A DNA stretch of 64,000 nt from Methanococcoides alaskense (GCF_027594145.1 NZ_JAQFFK010000001.1:62001-126000); one strand, 5' to 3'. Shown: positions 35,732-45,498, counted from the stretch's first letter. Numbers and translations are program-made. Notes: generated by a model from the sequence alone, not told the origin.

Positions 35732-36826
35732 ATGTCCCGCATTATCCTTCATGTAGATATGGATTACTTCTACGCTGCCATCGAAGAGCGTGAAGACCTT
35801 TCCCTTAAGGGAAAAGCAGTTGTTGTCTGTATGTATTCCAATCGTGGCGAGGAAGGGGGTGCTGTTAGCACCTGCAACTATACTGCAAGGGATGCAGGCA
35901 TTCATTCCGCCATGCCCTGTCGTCTTGCAAAAGCTGTCAAACCGGATGCTGTTTTTTTACCGGTGAGAAAACAGTTATATTCTGAGGTTTCGGAAAGGAT
36001 AATGGAGATCATCAGGTCCTATGCTGATAATGACGGGGAACTTTTTGAGAAGTTAGGTATCGATGAAGTTTTCCTTGAAGTGACGGCTACCTCAGGAGGA
36101 GATCTTGATAAGGCACAGCAGATCGCACAGAGCATCAAGGATGATGTAAAGGAGCTGGAGGATCTTACGTGTTCGGTGGGTATAGGTCCTAACAAGATAA
36201 TCGCCAAGATGGCATCATCCCGTCAGAAGCCGGACGGTATCACTGTCATAAGGGAGGATGAGGTGGATGGTTTCCTCAGGAAGATGCCTGTGGCAAAACT
36301 ATGGGGTATCGGAAAGGTCACAGAGGAAAAACTTGCCGGAATGGGTATTGATATTGTGGAAGATCTTGCCGGGCGCGATGTTCAGGAACTTATCTCTGTT
36401 TTCGGGAAGACTCGGGGTACGTGGCTCAAGATGGCTGCATCAGGCATCGATGACGATCCTGTTAAAGAGAAGACCAGTTCTGACCAGATAGGCAGGATGG
36501 CCTCCCTTACCCATGATACCCGCAAAAGCGATCTGGTGCTCTCCCTGCTTGATGAGCTTCTGGATGATGTGTTCAGTAAGGTCACTGCAAGGAGTGTTTC
36601 TTTCAGGTCGATCACTATAACAGTCATATATTCTAATTTCAAGACCGTCACCAAAAGCCATACGCTCAATCATCCCATTGCTGAAAAGGCAGTGCTCAGG
36701 GAAGTTTCCTATAAGATAATGGGGGAATTGCTGGATAGCAGTACTGTCAATATCCGCCGTATTGGTGTGCGTGTGGGGAACCTGCATGAGAACAAAGGTC
36801 AGAAAACGTTGGCTGAGTTCTTTTGA
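35732..36826 (+). CDS. dinB: DNA polymerase IV (Y family)
   Basis: Translesion DNA polymerase, 364 aa from ATG 35732 (MSRIILHVDMDYFYAAIEER). The open frame extends 35 residues upstream but without conservation or SD. Catalytic signatures: HVDMDYFYAAIE (two Asp), KLGIDEVFLEVT (IDEV Asp-Glu), TCSVGIGPNKIIAKMAS, then the HhH region VAKLWGIGKVTEEKL and the little-finger domain. The C-terminus TLAEFF looks like a PCNA-interacting peptide (QKTLAEFF). A TATA-like CTTTAAACC lies about 30 bases upstream. Confidence 0.95.
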   Translation: MSRIILHVDMDYFYAAIEEREDLSLKGKAVVVCMYSNRGEEGGAVSTCNYTARDAGIHSAMPCRLAKAVKPDAVFLPVRKQLYSEVSERIMEIIRSYADNDGELFEKLGIDEVFLEVTATSGGDLDKAQQIAQSIKDDVKELEDLTCSVGIGPNKIIAKMASSRQKPDGITVIREDEVDGFLRKMPVAKLWGIGKVTEEKLAGMGIDIVEDLAGRDVQELISVFGKTRGTWLKMAASGIDDDPVKEKTSSDQIGRMASLTHDTRKSDLVLSLLDELLDDVFSKVTARSVSFRSITITVIYSNFKTVTKSHTLNHPIAEKAVLREVSYKIMGELLDSSTVNIRRIGVRVGNLHENKGQKTLAEFF

Positions 36827-36846
36827 TATTTGTATGAGGGCTGTTA

Positions 36847-37575
36847 ATGTTTTTGAAGGAAATTTCACTAAAATATTCAGACGATGTCGATCTTAGCAGT
36901 TATCCCTTTACAATACCAGTGGTCAGAAATTTCCGTGAATTGGAACTAAAGAATAATGTAACGTTCTTCGTAGGCGAGAACGGTTCCGGCAAATCAACAC
37001 TTTTAGAAGCCATAGCCGATCAAGTTGGTTTCAATACTGCCGGAGGGAGCCGCAACAACGTGTATGATGTTGAAAAAGCAGGTTCGGTTCTGGGTAAGAA
37101 TTTGCGTTTATCATGGATGCCAAAGGTCAACGAAGGTTTTTTCCTGAGGTCGGAAACGTTCTACAATTTTGCTTCCCATATCGATGAGCTTCAGAAGACT
37201 GATGGGAGGGCATACGATGCATACGGTGGCAAGTCCCTTCATTCAAGTTCTCATGGCGAGTCTTTTTTGGCTCTTTTCAACAATCGTTTCCACAAGGGAT
37301 TATATCTTCTGGACGAGCCGGAAGCAGCACTTTCACCGTTGCGTCAGTTGTCGCTGCTGAAGATCATACATGACATGGAATCGAGTGGCAAGGCACAGTT
37401 CATCATTGCTACACATTCTCCTATACTTATGGCCTATCCCAATTCGCAAATACTTGATTTTGATGGAGATGAGATTGCAGAGGTGGAATATGAGGATACT
37501 GATCACTACAATATAACAAAAGATTTCCTTAATGCACCAGAAAGGTATTTTAGGGAATTGTTCAGGGATGTTTGA
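36847..37575 (+). CDS. AAA/ABC-type ATPase (COG3910-like)
   Basis: Soluble ABC-fold ATPase of 242 aa. Walker A FVGENGSGKSTLLEAI is near residues 42-57, a signature-like HSSSHGESFLALFNNRF near 134, Walker B LYLLDEPEAALSP near 155, and the switch His FIIATHSPILMAYPN near 190. Relatives are stand-alone, chromosomally encoded ATPases of unknown function, similar to the ATPase half of OLD/RecF-like proteins. It follows dinB after 20 bases and may share its transcript. It borders the AT-rich accessory patch, so it may be either core or accessory. Confidence 0.85.
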   Translation: MFLKEISLKYSDDVDLSSYPFTIPVVRNFRELELKNNVTFFVGENGSGKSTLLEAIADQVGFNTAGGSRNNVYDVEKAGSVLGKNLRLSWMPKVNEGFFLRSETFYNFASHIDELQKTDGRAYDAYGGKSLHSSSHGESFLALFNNRFHKGLYLLDEPEAALSPLRQLSLLKIIHDMESSGKAQFIIATHSPILMAYPNSQILDFDGDEIAEVEYEDTDHYNITKDFLNAPERYFRELFRDV

Positions 37576-37790
37576 GGGGGTGGCGTTATTTTTTGGGTGA
37601 AAGGTGGAGGGTGTTTAGAATTTAGATGTTCGTCATATTTGCGTGTGGATTTTGAATTCTATAGTTTGAATTTACCCCCTTGCATAAACTAACGGGGATA
37701 TAGGTAACGTGAAAAAACACTACGCTTGTGTGAACCGAATGCACAATCGAAAGTTTGAAAAAATATCTGAAAATACCTTTTGTATATGAT

Positions 37791-38579
37791 TTACAATTCT
37801 AGACAGGCTTCCACAAAATTAATTCCTAACTTCGTCATAGAGAATGTAGGAGTTGGAAATGAAGACATTTTTAGCACTTCCAACTTGTCGAGTGCTTCAG
37901 CAAAAGCACTAAATGATTCTTCCAAGGAGTTATCTGTCAAACATCGGACTCTTAACAAATTGTCAATACTAATTCCAATTTCTTCGTGTGTAAAGTCAAA
38001 TTCAATTTTAATTTCTCTTATAGAAATGCCACAATTAGTAATACGCCTAATCATTCTATCACGATCAGATAGGCTTATTTGAGGTGAGTAATACTTTAAA
38101 GCTGAATCATATGTAAACTTTAGAATCTTTGCATCTGTAGAAGTAAGGTTTTTTATAATTTCAATAAATGCATATCTAATTTCTGAATCAAAATTGGGGT
38201 CTAAACTATTTATAATGAGTTTGCACCAAATATCTTGTAAATCGTTGTCTTCTTCCAAACTCGCATTCTCAATCATAGGTATTGCAAATTTAGGGGGAAT
38301 TGGTCTAACTGTTGTAATATCATTTTCTTTTTGGTATTCATTGACTTTGTCAATCATTCTGGTTTGGCGTTCCCATCTCAAATATTGTAATTTATCGCCC
38401 ATTATGCCTACAGCATTTTCAATAGAAACACCAAAAACATTTGAGAGGAAACCGCCTAACTTGTCACCAGTGTCAAGAGCTTTTGTTCCAAATATTGCAG
38501 TTTCCGCAATAGCTTTTGAAGTTTCTTCTATTTCAGTCATACGAAAAACTACTTTATTCTTAGATATTAGTCTTTCCAT
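37791..38579 (-). CDS. Abi-alpha (DUF4393) domain protein
   Basis: A 262-aa protein with the Abi-alpha/DUF4393 core: VRPIPPKFAIPMIENASLEE followed by DLQDIWCKLIINSLDPNF and EIIKNLTSTDAKILKF (about residues 90-165). Family members include bacterial abortive-infection proteins, so an antiviral role is possible but unproven. The start may be the internal Met of MTEIEETSKAIAETA (residue 14). Base composition is clearly more AT-rich than the neighbouring genes. It lies seven bases downstream of a 90-aa ORF on the same strand. Confidence 0.75.
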   Translation of the reverse strand: MERLISKNKVVFRMTEIEETSKAIAETAIFGTKALDTGDKLGGFLSNVFGVSIENAVGIMGDKLQYLRWERQTRMIDKVNEYQKENDITTVRPIPPKFAIPMIENASLEEDNDLQDIWCKLIINSLDPNFDSEIRYAFIEIIKNLTSTDAKILKFTYDSALKYYSPQISLSDRDRMIRRITNCGISIREIKIEFDFTHEEIGISIDNLLRVRCLTDNSLEESFSAFAEALDKLEVLKMSSFPTPTFSMTKLGINFVEACLEL

Positions 38580-38586
38580 AGTATTT

Positions 38587-38859
38587 TTAGATGATATTGT
38601 TTATTATCTTTCGTATCTCCTTTGTATTACGATTAAAGTCACCTTCTCTCACTCTATCCTGTAATTTCTTCAACGTACTCCTGTATTTAATCCCAATCTC
38701 TCTAGCTTCGACAGGAGTTAAATTAAGTACAAATTCTCTTAACTTCTCAATATCGTGATACGTCTCAACAGTATTGCTCTCCAACTCCTGCATCTCAATA
38801 TTATTGGCTTCCTTCCCAATATAAATAACAGAATCAGCCTGAACATGCTTCCTTTCCAA
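38587..38859 (-). CDS. Small hypothetical protein upstream of Abi-alpha gene
   Basis: I do not recognise this 90-aa frame. It reads from a TTG (38859) as LERKHVQADSVIYIGKEANN and ends with a Lys/Arg/Glu-rich helical segment (LTPVEAREIGIKYRSTLKKL, then QDRVREGDF). The open frame runs some residues further upstream without a standard start, so it could be the 3' remnant of a longer gene. AT-rich composition and 7-base spacing to the Abi-alpha gene suggest they arrived and are expressed together. Confidence 0.5.
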   Translation of the reverse strand: MERKHVQADSVIYIGKEANNIEMQELESNTVETYHDIEKLREFVLNLTPVEAREIGIKYRSTLKKLQDRVREGDFNRNTKEIRKIINNII

Positions 38860-39325
38860 TACTCCAATTTCACTAATGAAAGAAAAGAATATGAAATATA
38901 TACTTCAAAAATGATATGCCACTCTATACTCTGAATGAGATTCTTGATGAGTGTTTTACAATGAAATCTTCGAGCTGAAAACTCTTTGTGTTAGCTACAA
39001 TTTCTCTTTCGATATTGGCAGAATATCAAAAGTTAGCTTAGTGCGAGTTTAACATGATAGGCAATATAAATTCCTAACATGAGTACTGCTATAATCTTAA
39101 AAAATACTGTTATACTTTGAAGTTTCATTATGATCAAGTCCTTTATTTTTATCCTTCTATATAATGGTCTCTTCTTCTTAATTAACTTTTATGGAGGCAG
39201 TATTCAAAGTAAAGGCTTGCACTTTTAACATTCTGTTTAATGCAGTGTAATGTACTTTGGAAAATCCCATCCTTTTCCATTCAGTGTAACCGATAGCAAA
39301 AATCTGCTTTCTCAATAGATCAGTA
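38860..39325. other. AT-rich intergenic stretch with one possible microgene
   Basis: 466 bases between the accessory ORFs and hyuB. It is strongly AT-rich. Apart from a possible 31-codon ORF at 39033-39128 on the minus strand I see no gene, tRNA, inverted terminal repeat or direct-repeat target site. Confidence 0.5.
39033..39128 (-). CDS. Possible 31-aa single-pass membrane peptide
   Basis: Minus-strand ORF of 31 codons starting MKLQSITVFFKIIAVLML and ending in HVKLALS. It is almost entirely one hydrophobic helix with basic residues near both ends. AAAGGA lies about ten bases before the ATG, and an AT-rich TATA-like sequence (ATTATATAG) lies further upstream. Such small peptides occur as type I toxins or membrane regulators. 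Nothing else supports expression, so this is speculative. Confidence 0.3.
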   Translation of the reverse strand: MKLQSITVFFKIIAVLMLGIYIAYHVKLALS

Positions 39326-40717
39326 TCATTCCTTTCTACCAAAACCGCCGCCACCGGGAGTCTCTATCACGAACACATCCCCTTCTTCCATATCCACTTC
39401 GGCGGTTGGTTCCAGCTCCTGTGTCCTTCCGTCTTTCCTGATCACCATATTCTTACCGCATTTCGCTTCTGAACCGCCGTTCGAGCCAAAAGGAGGATAT
39501 TTCCGATGTGAGGATATTATTGCTGCTTTCATTTCCTCAAGGAATCGCATTTTACGGACAACGCCATTTCCTCCGCAGTATTCTCCTTCCCCTCCGCTTC
39601 CCTTCCTTATGGAGTATTCTTCAAGGAGCACCGGAAAACGCAATTCCAGGACCTCGGGATCGGTCATCCTGGAATTCGTCATATGGGTCTGTACAGCATC
39701 GGTTCCATTGAATCCGTCTCCTGCACCTGAACCACCGCATATGGTCTCATAATACTGGAATTCCTGATTCCCAAAGGTGAAATTGTTCATGGTTCCCTGT
39801 GATGCGGCTACAATTCCCAGTGCGCCATAGAGGGTATCCACGATATACTGTGAGGTTTCCACATTTCCTGCTGCAACTGCTGCGGGGTGGGACGGGTTCA
39901 ATAAACATCCTTCCGGTATTATTATATTGAGAGGTTTCAGACATCCTGCATTCAATGGGATATTGTCCTTTACAAGAGTGCGGAAAACATAGAGTACGGC
40001 AGCCTTACATACGGATGCAGGGGCATTGAAATTATTATCCTGTTGCGGTGACGTTCCTGTAAGGTCAATGGTTGCCGAGCGTTCACTCTTATCGATCTTG
40101 ATACTTGCGTGAATATGGCTGTCATCATCAAGTTTGTAAGTGAATTCTCCGTCATGCAGGACCTCGATGACCTTCCTCACAGCTTCTTCGGCGTTATCCT
40201 GCACATGCTGCATATATGCCTCAACCGTTGGCAGCGAATATTTCTCCACCATCTGCTCGAGTTGTTGTATGCCCTTTTCATTCGCAGCGACCTGTGCCCT
40301 GAGGTCCGCGATGTTCTGGTGATGATTGCGTACGGGATACTCACCACTATTAAGGAGTTCGATAACTTCCGTCTCCCTGAAATATCCCCTGTCCATGAGT
40401 TTGATATCATCTATCAATATCCCCTCCTCAAAGATGGAACTGCTCTTAGGTGGCATCGAACCCGGGCTGATCCCTCCGATATCGGCATGGTGACCTCTTG
40501 AGGCAACATAGAACTGCACTTTTTCAGAGCCGCAGAATACCGGGGATACAACAGTGATGTCAGGAAGGTGTGTGCCGCCGGCATAAGGGGAGTTCAGCAT
40601 ATATGCATCCTTTTCATTCATTCTCCCCTTTCTGTTCCTTATCACTGCTTTGATGGACTCTTCCATCGATCCCAGGTGTACAGGTATGTGAGGAGCGTTG
40701 GCGATGAGATTTCCTTC
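39326..40717 (-). CDS. hyuB: Hydantoinase/oxoprolinase B domain (after in-frame TAG)
   Basis: HyuB half of an N-methylhydantoinase/5-oxoprolinase-type enzyme, read here from the codon after the internal TAG (40718-40720). The first ATG is 40666, but conserved HyuB sequence EGNLIANAPHIPVHLGSM lies between TAG and ATG. The still earlier HyuB N-terminus ([20 protein letters not shown], ending [14 protein letters not shown]) is at the end of the upstream ORF. So this is not an independent gene starting at 40666. The downstream part is intact to the terminal glycine-rich ETPGGGGFG motif. It is either expressed by TAG read-through, or the gene is broken. Confidence 0.8.
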   Translation of the reverse strand, partial: EGNLIANAPHIPVHLGSMEESIKAVIRNRKGRMNEKDAYMLNSPYAGGTHLPDITVVSPVFCGSEKVQFYVASRGHHADIGGISPGSMPPKSSSIFEEGILIDDIKLMDRGYFRETEVIELLNSGEYPVRNHHQNIADLRAQVAANEKGIQQLEQMVEKYSLPTVEAYMQHVQDNAEEAVRKVIEVLHDGEFTYKLDDDSHIHASIKIDKSERSATIDLTGTSPQQDNNFNAPASVCKAAVLYVFRTLVKDNIPLNAGCLKPLNIIIPEGCLLNPSHPAAVAAGNVETSQYIVDTLYGALGIVAASQGTMNNFTFGNQEFQYYETICGGSGAGDGFNGTDAVQTHMTNSRMTDPEVLELRFPVLLEEYSIRKGSGGEGEYCGGNGVVRKMRFLEEMKAAIISSHRKYPPFGSNGGSEAKCGKNMVIRKDGRTQELEPTAEVDMEEGDVFVIETPGGGGFGRKE

Positions 40718-40720
40718 CTA
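40718..40720 (-). other. In-frame TAG (amber) codon inside hyuA-hyuB; candidate pyrrolysine site
   Basis: Codon 742 of a 1205-codon frame (39326-42943). The sequence reads SCAIFD-TAG-EGNLIANAPHIPVHLG; the residues on both sides match the conserved HyuB N-terminal region and no frameshift is needed. Homologues usually have a small or variable residue here. TAG is nearly unused as a terminal stop in this window, as expected in a pyrrolysine-decoding methanogen. Confidence 0.7.
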
Positions 40721-42943
40721 GTCGAAGATCGCACAGGAAAAATCAAGCCTCTCTTTGATATTGACCGAATATGCGGTGTTTTGAAGGCTATAGCCCATCT
40801 GCTGCGCAATTGACATGAACCGGTTGTTGAACACTTCAAGCATGATCGGATCGACCTTTGTCCCGAGGGCAACATGCTCCTTTGGAGGCACCGTGCGCGT
40901 GAGGACGATATGGCCATGAGCATCTATGTCCGCTTTCCATAATGGTTCAACAATTATCGTAGTATTATCTTCAATGATAAGGGCTGGTCCTGTTACGGAA
41001 TGTTCGGCATCTAAACAGCAGCGTTCGTAGACATTTGCGGTCTGGTATCTTCCATCGGTGTACATCTGTACCGTTCCGCATGGTCCTGAATCATTCTCGG
41101 AAGTTTCCATCTTTTTTCTTTCCACATGGATCTCATTTGCTCCGATCATCTCTACGGATGCTGCTGAAACCACAATTTCCTTTTCCATTACAAAACCAAA
41201 ACGCTTCCTGTGGGCCTCAAAGAATCTTGTGGTTATTTCCTTCCTACTTCCGAACTCGATTTCCATGGGAGTGTCCGTGCCGCTGTATCTCACATGCACT
41301 TTCTTTTTGGCGATGAGTCTGTCAGGTGAGACACCCTGCTGCTGCATTGACTGACGGCCTTCATTTTCCATTTCAGTGAAGAGCTCTCGTATTTGCTCTA
41401 TGGTGGTATCATTCAGGTCCTTCTCCACGGACCTTTCAAGTATCATTCTCTGGTCTGCCAGACCCATTCCATATGCTGAAAGGACTCCTGCATATGGGTG
41501 GATGAAGATCGTGCTCATTCCCAGTGAATCCGCGACAAGGCAGGCATGTTGTGCGCCAGCTCCTCCGAAACAACAGAGTGTATAACTTTTAAGATCGTAT
41601 CCTCTCTGTGTTGAGATCTTCTTGATGGCATTTCCCATGTTCTCGACAGCGACCGTCAAAAATCCCTCTGCCACTTCTTCAGGGGATATGTTCTTGCCTG
41701 ACCCTTCCGAGACCTTCGATGCCATTTCCTCAAACTTTGCGTGAACGGTTCCTTTATCGAGGGGTAATGTGCCTGACTCGCCGAAAACCTGTGGGAAATA
41801 TTCTGGGATTACTTTTGAGAGCATCACATTACAATCAGTGACCGTCAGAGGTCCGCCTTTCCTGTAGCATGCAGGCCCGGGTTCGGATCCTGCAGAATCA
41901 GGTCCTACCTGAAATCTTCCATTCTCATAGTGCAGTATAGACCCGCCCCCTGCGGCGACCGTGTGGATGTGCATCATCGGCGAATAGAGGTGTATCCCAT
42001 CGATCTCGTTCTCAAATGAGCGCTCATATTCCCCGTTATAGTGTGCTACGTCCGTGGAAGTCCCGCCCATATCGAAACTTATGATCTCCTTGAATCCGGC
42101 AACTTCTGATACAGTTGCTGCCCCCACGATACCTCCGGCAGGACCTGACAGGATGCTGTCCTTGCCTCTGAAAGAGGTCGCCTGTGTCAGCCCTCCGTTG
42201 GATTGCATGAACAAAAGGCTGGTGTCATCTCCATTGGATCGCAATACTGAATGTATCCTGTCAACATAGCGCTGCAATACGGGCGAAAGATACCCATCCA
42301 CCATTGTCGTTTCCCCGCGTCCTATTATTTTTATGAGGGGGCTGATCTTATGGGACAGGGAAATGTGTGTGAATCCTATCTCCTTTGCTATCTTTTCAAT
42401 GGCAAGCTCATGCTCCGGGTAACGATAAGAGTGCATAAGGGCTACTGCAAGGGAATGTATTCCGGAATCATGAAGTTCTTTAAGGTCTTTCCTTAATCTG
42501 TCCTCGTCAAGGGGTGCCAGCTCTTCACCATTGGAACTGTAGCGCTCTTCAGCTTCGATAACACTTTTATAGAGGACTTCGGGGAGCTTGATGTCAAGTG
42601 CAAATATGTCCGGTCGGTTCTGGTATCCTATTCTCAGGGTATCCCTGAACCCTTTGGTTACCACAAGGGCAAAGTTCTCGCCTTTTCTTTCAAGAAGCGC
42701 ATTTGTGCCTACTGTGGTTCCCATCTTTATGCATTCAATGTCCTTTGTTGGCAATTGCTCATCTGCTCCGAGGTCAAGTATCTGGCGTATCCCTTCAATT
42801 GCTGCATCTTCATAATGTTCCGGGTTTTCCGAGAGTAGTTTATGGGTAATGGTCTCTCCCTCGGGGGATCTGCCAATAATGTCTGTAAATGTTCCTCCCC
42901 TATCTATCCAGAATTGCCATCTGTTTTTTACGGACATGTTCAA
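40718..42943 (-). CDS. hyuA: Hydantoinase/oxoprolinase A domain plus start of HyuB (fusion, ends at TAG)
   Basis: ATP-dependent N-methylhydantoinase/5-oxoprolinase A half (residues about 1-695): [19 protein letters not shown] (ATP site), [72 protein letters not shown] and [20 protein letters not shown] are all intact. From residue 698 (DPIMLEV) the frame continues into HyuB and stops at TAG after 741 aa. A HyuA-HyuB fusion is the arrangement of eukaryotic 5-oxoprolinase. Substrate (5-oxoproline, hydantoin or N-methylhydantoin/creatinine-derived) is unknown. It is divergent from the PAP2 gene. Confidence 0.88.
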   Translation of the reverse strand: MNMSVKNRWQFWIDRGGTFTDIIGRSPEGETITHKLLSENPEHYEDAAIEGIRQILDLGADEQLPTKDIECIKMGTTVGTNALLERKGENFALVVTKGFRDTLRIGYQNRPDIFALDIKLPEVLYKSVIEAEERYSSNGEELAPLDEDRLRKDLKELHDSGIHSLAVALMHSYRYPEHELAIEKIAKEIGFTHISLSHKISPLIKIIGRGETTMVDGYLSPVLQRYVDRIHSVLRSNGDDTSLLFMQSNGGLTQATSFRGKDSILSGPAGGIVGAATVSEVAGFKEIISFDMGGTSTDVAHYNGEYERSFENEIDGIHLYSPMMHIHTVAAGGGSILHYENGRFQVGPDSAGSEPGPACYRKGGPLTVTDCNVMLSKVIPEYFPQVFGESGTLPLDKGTVHAKFEEMASKVSEGSGKNISPEEVAEGFLTVAVENMGNAIKKISTQRGYDLKSYTLCCFGGAGAQHACLVADSLGMSTIFIHPYAGVLSAYGMGLADQRMILERSVEKDLNDTTIEQIRELFTEMENEGRQSMQQQGVSPDRLIAKKKVHVRYSGTDTPMEIEFGSRKEITTRFFEAHRKRFGFVMEKEIVVSAASVEMIGANEIHVERKKMETSENDSGPCGTVQMYTDGRYQTANVYERCCLDAEHSVTGPALIIEDNTTIIVEPLWKADIDAHGHIVLTRTVPPKEHVALGTKVDPIMLEVFNNRFMSIAQQMGYSLQNTAYSVNIKERLDFSCAIFD

Positions 42944-42992
42944 CCTCGGTATCTTGCAAAATTGTTTATCTATACAGCTCCTACAATTATTT

Positions 42993-43493
42993 ATGTCGTT
43001 CTCATCCCTGGATGCTCAGATACTGTACATCCTGAACTCTTATGCTGGTTTTGACCCCATTGTGGTATTTTTGTCAGTGGCAGGAGCTGATATATTGTGG
43101 CTATTGATAGCTGCTATTCTGTTCTTATCGATCTCAAAGGAGAAAGCTCTCTATTATTGTTCGATGATGCTGTTCTTGGTGGGGGCGGTTGCCTTGATCA
43201 AATCACAGTTAATGGTACTCCGTCCGGAAGATGTTCGATTTGTTGTGGAAGCCTCAGGCTATTCCATGCCAAGTGCACATTCGACAGCTGCCTTTGCAAC
43301 AGCTATGTTCTTGTATCCGGTAGCAAAAAAATATGGTATTCTTATTTGGTCAGGTGCAATTGCAATGGCTTTAAGTCGTGTGTTTGCAGGTGTGCATTAC
43401 CCTTCTGACGTGATGGCAGGAGCTGTGCTCGGTATAATGATAGGCTATTTGTTGTTACAAATTGAGGCATATTTCCAAAAAAAGAGTATATGA
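42993..43493 (+). CDS. PAP2-family membrane phosphatase
   Basis: Integral membrane phosphatase of the PAP2 superfamily, 166 aa from ATG 42993 ([20 protein letters not shown]). Earlier in-frame ATGs overlap the divergent hyuA gene. The catalytic triad of motifs is complete: KSQLMVLRP (KX6RP), MPSAHS (PSxH) and [13 protein letters not shown] (SRX5HXXXD), with about five membrane helices between and around them. The likely substrate is a polyprenyl or phospholipid (pyro)phosphate. A TATA-like TTTATCTATA at 42965-42974 suggests a near-leaderless mRNA. Confidence 0.9.
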   Translation: MSFSSLDAQILYILNSYAGFDPIVVFLSVAGADILWLLIAAILFLSISKEKALYYCSMMLFLVGAVALIKSQLMVLRPEDVRFVVEASGYSMPSAHSTAAFATAMFLYPVAKKYGILIWSGAIAMALSRVFAGVHYPSDVMAGAVLGIMIGYLLLQIEAYFQKKSI

Positions 43494-43533
43494 ATTAATT
43501 GATGGTGCTCGCTGATATTTCAGATATGAGCTG

Positions 43534-44922
43534 TTAGCGAGAACACTTTTCGCCAACTATCTTTATCGGATATCGTTCTGTAAGGCATCCCAGGCAAAGT
43601 TCGTCCTTGTGAATACCTATTGATTTGATAAGACCTTCTATGCTGAGGTATCCCAGTGAATCTGCTGTGATGGCATTTTTCACGTCAATAAGAGGCTTTT
43701 TAGCGGCAATGAGCTCTTCTCTTGAAGCCATATCGATGCCCATGTAGCATGGTGCAATAATGGCAGGGCTTCCTATCCTTGCATGTACCTCTTTTGCACC
43801 TGCGTTACGTACCATCTCGATTATGCGTCTGGACGTCGTACCGCGAACGATACTGTCATCGAGGATGATGACCTTTCTGTCCCTGAGGTTCTCAGCTATT
43901 GTGTTCATCTTAAGACGAACTGCTGTTTCCCGCATTTCCTGTCCCGGGAGGATGAACGTACGTCCTATGTAACGGTTCTTCATCAATCCTTCTCTATAAT
44001 TGATGCCTGACTCATCAGAATAACCTATTGCAGAGGTGATTCCTGAGTCTGGTACAGGAGAAACAATATCCGCATCTACCGGGTGTTCTTTTGCAAGTTC
44101 TCTGCCTATCTGCTCGCGAACCTTGTAAACAAGCTGACCATCAATGATGGAATCCGGTCTTGCAAAATAGATGTACTCAAAAACACAGTGAGCACAGTTT
44201 TTTTCAGTTAACATCTGATGGCCTTCAAAACCATTTTCCGTTATCTCCACAACTTCGCCGGCTTTAACATCCCTTGTTAATTTACCGTTGAGTGTGTCGA
44301 TGGCAACGCTTTCCGATGCAACTACATATCCGCCGTCGATCTCTCCTACGCATAGTGGTTTGAATCCCAGTGGGTCTCTCACAGCGAAAAGTCGATCATC
44401 TATCATAATGGCGAGTGAATATGAACCTTTGAGCATTGACATAACTTCCTTGATGGATTCAAGGGGGTCGTGTATTAGCAATGCTTTGACAAGAAGGTGA
44501 GCTATGACCTCTGTGTCAGAACTAGTTATAAAAATGCGTCCTTCGGATTCCAGCTCATCCCGAAGTTCCTGTCCGTTCACAAGATTTCCATTATGCGCAA
44601 TTGCAAGATTTCCATTCTTGAAGTTCACCATCAAAGGCTGACAGTTGACTATGTTAGAATCTCCGGTGGTCGAATATCGAACATGTCCGACACCGAGCCT
44701 ACCTTCGAGCTTCAACAGTTCATCCTTGGAATATACTTCCGGGACAAGACCCATGCCCTTGATGGACTTGAGTTTATCACCGTTCTTTACCGTAATTCCT
44801 GTGGACTCCTGTCCCCTATGCTGCAAAGCATAGAGTGCATAATATATTTGGAGTGAAGCGGGTTTTGCCTTCGTATCAGCTGTATGCATCAATACGCCGA
44901 CAACACCACATTCTTCTTTCAT
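43534..44922 (-). CDS. purF: Amidophosphoribosyltransferase
   Basis: First committed step of purine synthesis: glutamine plus PRPP to phosphoribosylamine. 462 aa. The catalytic Cys is residue 5 (MKEECGVVGV), so a short propeptide is removed. The glutaminase motifs HRGQESTGIT and HNGNLVNG follow. The PRPP loop is VIILDDSIVRGTTSRRII. Cys residues in CVFEYIYFARPDS and in LCLGCLTERYP near the C-terminus fit the Fe-S-containing Bacillus type. It lies 25 bases downstream of the L37e gene and is probably co-transcribed. Confidence 0.97.
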   Translation of the reverse strand: MKEECGVVGVLMHTADTKAKPASLQIYYALYALQHRGQESTGITVKNGDKLKSIKGMGLVPEVYSKDELLKLEGRLGVGHVRYSTTGDSNIVNCQPLMVNFKNGNLAIAHNGNLVNGQELRDELESEGRIFITSSDTEVIAHLLVKALLIHDPLESIKEVMSMLKGSYSLAIMIDDRLFAVRDPLGFKPLCVGEIDGGYVVASESVAIDTLNGKLTRDVKAGEVVEITENGFEGHQMLTEKNCAHCVFEYIYFARPDSIIDGQLVYKVREQIGRELAKEHPVDADIVSPVPDSGITSAIGYSDESGINYREGLMKNRYIGRTFILPGQEMRETAVRLKMNTIAENLRDRKVIILDDSIVRGTTSRRIIEMVRNAGAKEVHARIGSPAIIAPCYMGIDMASREELIAAKKPLIDVKNAITADSLGYLSIEGLIKSIGIHKDELCLGCLTERYPIKIVGEKCSR

Positions 44923-44947
44923 TTATGCTCCAAATGAGTAAATTCAA

Positions 44948-45118
44948 TTAGAATTTACACTTTCTTTGCCACTGGTAGCTTCGCATGCGTGATGTTCTTC
45001 CGAATCCGCATGACGTGCACTGTTTTGTATGGATGTTGAGTGAAACGCTTCCACAGCGTCTGCATTTTGCATGTGTGCGTTTCTGCCTCTTACCCATTGA
45101 TGGAGTACCTTTTGACAT
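44948..45118 (-). CDS. rpl37e: Ribosomal protein L37e
   Basis: 56-aa zinc-binding large-subunit ribosomal protein, found by reading the minus strand. It begins [20 protein letters not shown], and its zinc ligands are CRRCG and CTSCG. It ends [11 protein letters not shown]. Another open frame covers the same bases but gives no recognisable protein. It lies about 115 bases downstream of the LSm gene. The LSm-L37e pair is a conserved archaeal arrangement. Confidence 0.95.
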   Translation of the reverse strand: MSKGTPSMGKRQKRTHAKCRRCGSVSLNIHTKQCTSCGFGRTSRMRSYQWQRKCKF

Positions 45119-45234
45119 CTTTTAATCACCCTTTTGTATTATATAATATGTATTTTGCAGCCTATCTCTACTGCTGGTAAATTGTAATAATTATATCCGT
45201 GGATTTCTCCTGACGCATCTATTGTTCATATAGG

Positions 45235-45498
<264 letters not shown>

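Noticed and set aside
37576..39325. Integrated element with attachment sites or an insertion sequence
   Set aside because: No integrase or transposase, no terminal inverted repeats, and no tRNA-end direct repeat were found around the AT-rich patch.
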